NCBI RefSeq assembly: GCF_003313325.1
Contig: NZ_QMHQ01000001.1
Location: 1,364,001 to 1,428,000 of the forward strand
Origin: Pedobacter namyangjuensis
GTDB taxonomy: Bacteria; Bacteroidota; Bacteroidia; Sphingobacteriales; Sphingobacteriaceae
DNA: 64,000 nt
Direction of reading: 5' to 3'
A model generated the notes under the pieces. That model saw only the letters and a program-made list of their open reading frames with translations. It made no database searches and was not told the origin of the DNA. Below, one piece after another: positions 61,018-64,000 of the stretch (positions within the stretch are counted from its first letter, which is position 1; each line of letters starts with the position of its first letter). The position numbers were made by a program, and so were the translations under genes.

Positions 61018-63660
61018 TTATTTAACTAATATAGCTTTTTCAATTAAGAACATTAGGTTTTTGCGGTGGGCAATAGTTTGCTCATCACTTCCGCTTAGAG
61101 AACCAGCTAATTTGGTTTTTATATTCGATAGCGTTGTAAAAGCAGCAGCCTTGCTTGCATTATCATAACCTCCAGGAGCATTAGCAATGCTTGCAGATGC
61201 TTTTACAAACTCGGTTTGCAAATTCTGGCGGAAAGGATTTACGTTTTTACCTAAATCAGCATCAAAAATATCTGCCGTCAAATCATTCATTACGGCCGCA
61301 ACAGAATAAGTATTGCCGTATAAACTGCTATTGTTAATTCTGGTTAGCGTATTCGGGTGTAATAACTGCGCAAGTGTGCTTAATTGTAAAGACATAAAGC
61401 TACTTAAAGGTTTAATATCTTCGTTGTTGCCAAAGAAACCAAAACCTCTTCGTTGTATTTGAAGATATGGGAAGAGATCTTTGTCCGCATCAAAAGCATC
61501 AGGAGCAAATATGTACTTGCTTAACAACGCTAAAGATTTTTTCTGATAATCTATTGGAACTGGTGTAAAAGGTGCAACATTAGTTTTTTGTCCAACAAAA
61601 CTTCTGTCTACGTAAACACCGCCAACATATCTGCTTAAAGCAGCGGCCATACTAGATCTTTGGCCATTTAGTTGTTGGTAGCGCATGCGTAACTCTTGGT
61701 AGCTTTGGTTTGGCTTGCTAAATCTTGCCTTTAATTTCGGCATCATGGTGTTAATCAATTTGAAACGATCTTCTCCATAAGTCACCATATCATTACTATG
61801 GTCGTTTATGTTAACTCTCGGGTCTATACCGCCACCTGGACTACGCATATCGTCAGCATCATTACCAAAAGCAAGTTGTGGGTCTGTACTTCTGCTTAAG
61901 ATTTTATTTAATCCAGCTTCCTCGTCAGCTTCGCTAAATGGCGTGTAGCCGTATTCTATAGCCCACCAATCGTACGGACCAGCTTTGGTTGTATAGTAAT
62001 CACCTTGTTTGCTTCTATCGTTGCTTATATTTATAGCAGGATAATCCATCACAGAACCTTGCAAACCAATTTTACGCGTGATTTTAGTGTCATTCATTTC
62101 TTTCGGACTTAACATTTGACTAGCCTTCATATTGTGGTTTAGGCCAAGTGTATGTCCCATTTCGTGCATAATTAAATAATACAAGAACTGTTTGTGCATT
62201 TCTTTAACTGAAGCTGCTCTTTCTTTTTCGGGAGCATCTGCATCTAAAGCTTCAATTGCTGTAAGTCCGGCTTGATATTGCATGCTTAACTCTTGCGCTA
62301 ACATACAAGTAGCGGCGTGGTTTTTACTATGGTTGTGCATTTGTGGTGTAGTTGCTACTATTGGGTTTTCCCAAGGAAGAGCCAAGCTAGTTGCATTACC
62401 ACCATTGTAAAGCTCGTCTAAAACTGCAACCCCCGCACCAGATTTCCATTCAACTGTAATGTCGGCGCCAAGAATCTGACCTGTTAAAGGATTGAAGAAA
62501 CTTGGACCGATTGCGCCGTAAGATGGATATGCTGAAGACACCCATCTAATTACATTATAAGATACATCTGCCGGATCCCATTTTGCATCATCAGGCATCT
62601 GTTTCATAACAACAGCATTTTTAAAACCAGCTTTTTCAAAAGCTTCATTCCATTTCTCTCCAGATTCTTTTATGATACTGCGGTATTCTAGCGGAGTTGT
62701 ATTCTCGATCCAAAAAGTAATTGGCTCTACTGGTTCGCTAAGTTTTGCAGATGGGTTTTTCTTTTCGAGGTTCCAACGACTTATAAAATCTTTATACGGA
62801 GTGGCCGAGGTTGAGGTAAGGTCATCTACTTCGGCACCGAAATATCCTACTCTCGGATCATCTCTACGTGCACGGAAATTATTTGTAGGTACTTCTAAAA
62901 ACGAGTGCTGTATTTTAACTCTTACGTAGCGTGCGTCTGTAATATCTTTTCCGCCACCATTCATTGGCATTGGGTTATCATAGGCTAAGTTAACAACAAC
63001 ATCGGTGTTTTTTGGAAATGATCTTACCGTCTCATATCTAGATTTGCCAGCATTAAGACTTCCTAAAACAAACATTGCTCCTGGTGGCATTCCCGGCGGA
63101 GTTGCAGGTTTAACGGGGTCTAACTTGTCGCTTAGAAAAAGACCATCTACATTAATAAGATAGCCGTCTTTATCTTCTACAGTAAATTTTTCGCTAAATA
63201 CTACCGCATCAGATACGTCTACATTGGCCGATTTGCTAACAGCATTATTTTTATCATAATAGAAATTTGTGTTCTTCTCTAAAAACTCTATTTTATCGTC
63301 AACTTTCTTTATGTGAAAAAGCATGGTAGACCTAATCATGTTCTGGTTAAGAAACAAAGTTGTTGGCCCACCCATAGAAAAGCTTTGGTAAATATAGTCT
63401 TTGCCAAGTTGGTTCTTACTTATGTACATCTGTAAGCTGCCTGTTGTGGTATCTCGATATAGCTTAAATAAACCATCGATTTGCTTACTAGCCTTAATCT
63501 TATCGGCTAAGGTAGTTTTAGCAGGCGTTGCTTTTTTAATAGAATCGATTACTGCTTTTTTAACAGAATCAACTACAGAAACCGGCTTTTTCTTTTCTTG
63601 AGCCAGTGCTCCCGTTGCTAACACTAGCGAAAGGGAGAATAGAACGAGTCGTTTGGTCAT
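61018..63660 (-). CDS. Secreted zinc-dependent metalloprotease (metzincin, DUF5117/5118 type)
   Basis: 880 aa. Signal peptide (LVLFSLSLVLATGALAQ). An N-terminal region of about 300 residues is followed by the catalytic domain with HEMGHTLGLNHNMKAS (about 502-517), the HExxHxxGxxH metzincin zinc site, and SVMDYP with the Met-turn methionine (about 539-544). The remaining 330 residues are helical and belong to the family. Outer-surface or periplasmic peptidase; large size is normal for Bacteroidetes members. Confidence 0.9.
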   Translation of the reverse strand: MTKRLVLFSLSLVLATGALAQEKKKPVSVVDSVKKAVIDSIKKATPAKTTLADKIKASKQIDGLFKLYRDTTTGSLQMYISKNQLGKDYIYQSFSMGGPTTLFLNQNMIRSTMLFHIKKVDDKIEFLEKNTNFYYDKNNAVSKSANVDVSDAVVFSEKFTVEDKDGYLINVDGLFLSDKLDPVKPATPPGMPPGAMFVLGSLNAGKSRYETVRSFPKNTDVVVNLAYDNPMPMNGGGKDITDARYVRVKIQHSFLEVPTNNFRARRDDPRVGYFGAEVDDLTSTSATPYKDFISRWNLEKKNPSAKLSEPVEPITFWIENTTPLEYRSIIKESGEKWNEAFEKAGFKNAVVMKQMPDDAKWDPADVSYNVIRWVSSAYPSYGAIGPSFFNPLTGQILGADITVEWKSGAGVAVLDELYNGGNATSLALPWENPIVATTPQMHNHSKNHAATCMLAQELSMQYQAGLTAIEALDADAPEKERAASVKEMHKQFLYYLIMHEMGHTLGLNHNMKASQMLSPKEMNDTKITRKIGLQGSVMDYPAINISNDRSKQGDYYTTKAGPYDWWAIEYGYTPFSEADEEAGLNKILSRSTDPQLAFGNDADDMRSPGGGIDPRVNINDHSNDMVTYGEDRFKLINTMMPKLKARFSKPNQSYQELRMRYQQLNGQRSSMAAALSRYVGGVYVDRSFVGQKTNVAPFTPVPIDYQKKSLALLSKYIFAPDAFDADKDLFPYLQIQRRGFGFFGNNEDIKPLSSFMSLQLSTLAQLLHPNTLTRINNSSLYGNTYSVAAVMNDLTADIFDADLGKNVNPFRQNLQTEFVKASASIANAPGGYDNASKAAAFTTLSNIKTKLAGSLSGSDEQTIAHRKNLMFLIEKAILVK

Positions 63661-63741
63661 GATTGATTAAATTTTACTAAAAATAGAAAAATTTAATCAT
63701 AACTAGTTGCGAATAAAACTATTGAAAATCTAACAGTTATT

Positions 63742-64000
63742 TTATGGCATTGGTTCCTTCATCATAACGATGCTATCTACCACGTAAACGCTAAAGCCAC
63801 GCCAAGGTAACGTGTTTTTGTATTCTTTATAATGCAATTCGAAGGTCTTTCCGCTGTTAGCCATCATTTTTTGTGCAACTGCCTCATTAGAAACCGAAAA
63901 TTCAAATTCATTTGATTGTAATGTCCCAGTTTGTCTTGATCTTACCCCAGTTTGAATAAGCTTGCCCTCATACGTTTTAAAAAGGTATCCTTTTTTAACG
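63742..64000 (-). CDS. C-terminal part of a conserved protein (partial)
   Basis: Minus-strand frame open from the right edge to TAA 63742-63744, at least 85 codons. It reads KKGYLFKTYEGKLIQTG, then TLQSNEFEFSVSN and VYVVDSIVMMKEPMP at the end. The pattern is like a small Bacteroidetes protein with an N-terminal membrane anchor, but the start lies outside. Function unknown. Confidence 0.7.
   Translation of the reverse strand, partial: VKKGYLFKTYEGKLIQTGVRSRQTGTLQSNEFEFSVSNEAVAQKMMANSGKTFELHYKEYKNTLPWRGFSVYVVDSIVMMKEPMP

Overview
The window looks like the chromosome of a Bacteroidota (Bacteroidetes) bacterium, most likely Sphingobacteriaceae and close to Pedobacter. The reasons are the AT-rich DNA, promoters with the Bacteroidetes-type -7 box TAnnTTTG (clear before rpsT, tRNA-Phe and several CDSs), a long carboxypeptidase-regulatory-like/TonB receptor, GxxExxY repeats, and a bifunctional OlsF-type aminolipid synthase. 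No species name can be given from sequence alone.

Layout. 1-7490 is core chromosome: mtgA, an AsmA-like protein, two small conserved genes, and a membrane (Fe-S) oxidoreductase pair. At 7491-7566 lies tRNA-Phe(GAA). Its 3' half plus its terminator (7522-7601) is repeated exactly, 80 bp, at 22946-23025. Between the copies is a 15.4 kb integrative island. It has a tyrosine recombinase at the right end, a divergent SF2 helicase-like protein, several unknown genes, a group of small membrane/lipoprotein genes, and at the left a defence-like cluster (orphan RelA/SpoT synthetase, OLD-type ATPase-TOPRIM protein, TIR protein, short RadC). Both island ends carry the same pair of TGGCGCA heptamers 11 bp apart, probable integrase or excision-factor arm sites. 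Several long gaps in the island are rich in inverted repeats.

23026-30500 returns to chromosome with a decayed AraC regulator, a secreted metallopeptidase, ferritin, a DoxX-like membrane protein, small stress or unknown genes, thymidine kinase and an acidic spacer protein. 30495-36186 is the cell-elongation operon mreB-mreC-mreD-mrdA-rodA, read leftward with overlapping genes. Then come purH, purN, rpsT, a TlpA-like thioredoxin, full-length radC and an EEP-family phosphodiesterase. 43146-47945 holds pheT, a coiled-coil gene, zapA and rny, with a possible structured RNA between zapA and rny. 48650-50095 is a field of about eight 95-122 bp repeats around a GxxExxY gene.

50200-56050 is the most interesting chromosomal part. 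A TonB receptor gene, the lipoprotein gene after it, and a gene-less stretch ending in a strong terminator (candidate small RNA) each have a promoter built the same way: TTAACA-like hexamers phased at 11 bp, ending 9 nt before a TAnnTTT(G/A) box. This resembles the PhoB/PhoP type of operator, and an olsF-like gene for phosphorus-free lipids lies next to it. The rest holds a ComEA-like HhH protein, apt, an acyl-CoA dehydrogenase, a large secreted metzincin and one gene running off the right edge. Nothing was searched against a database; family names rest on motifs visible in the sequence.
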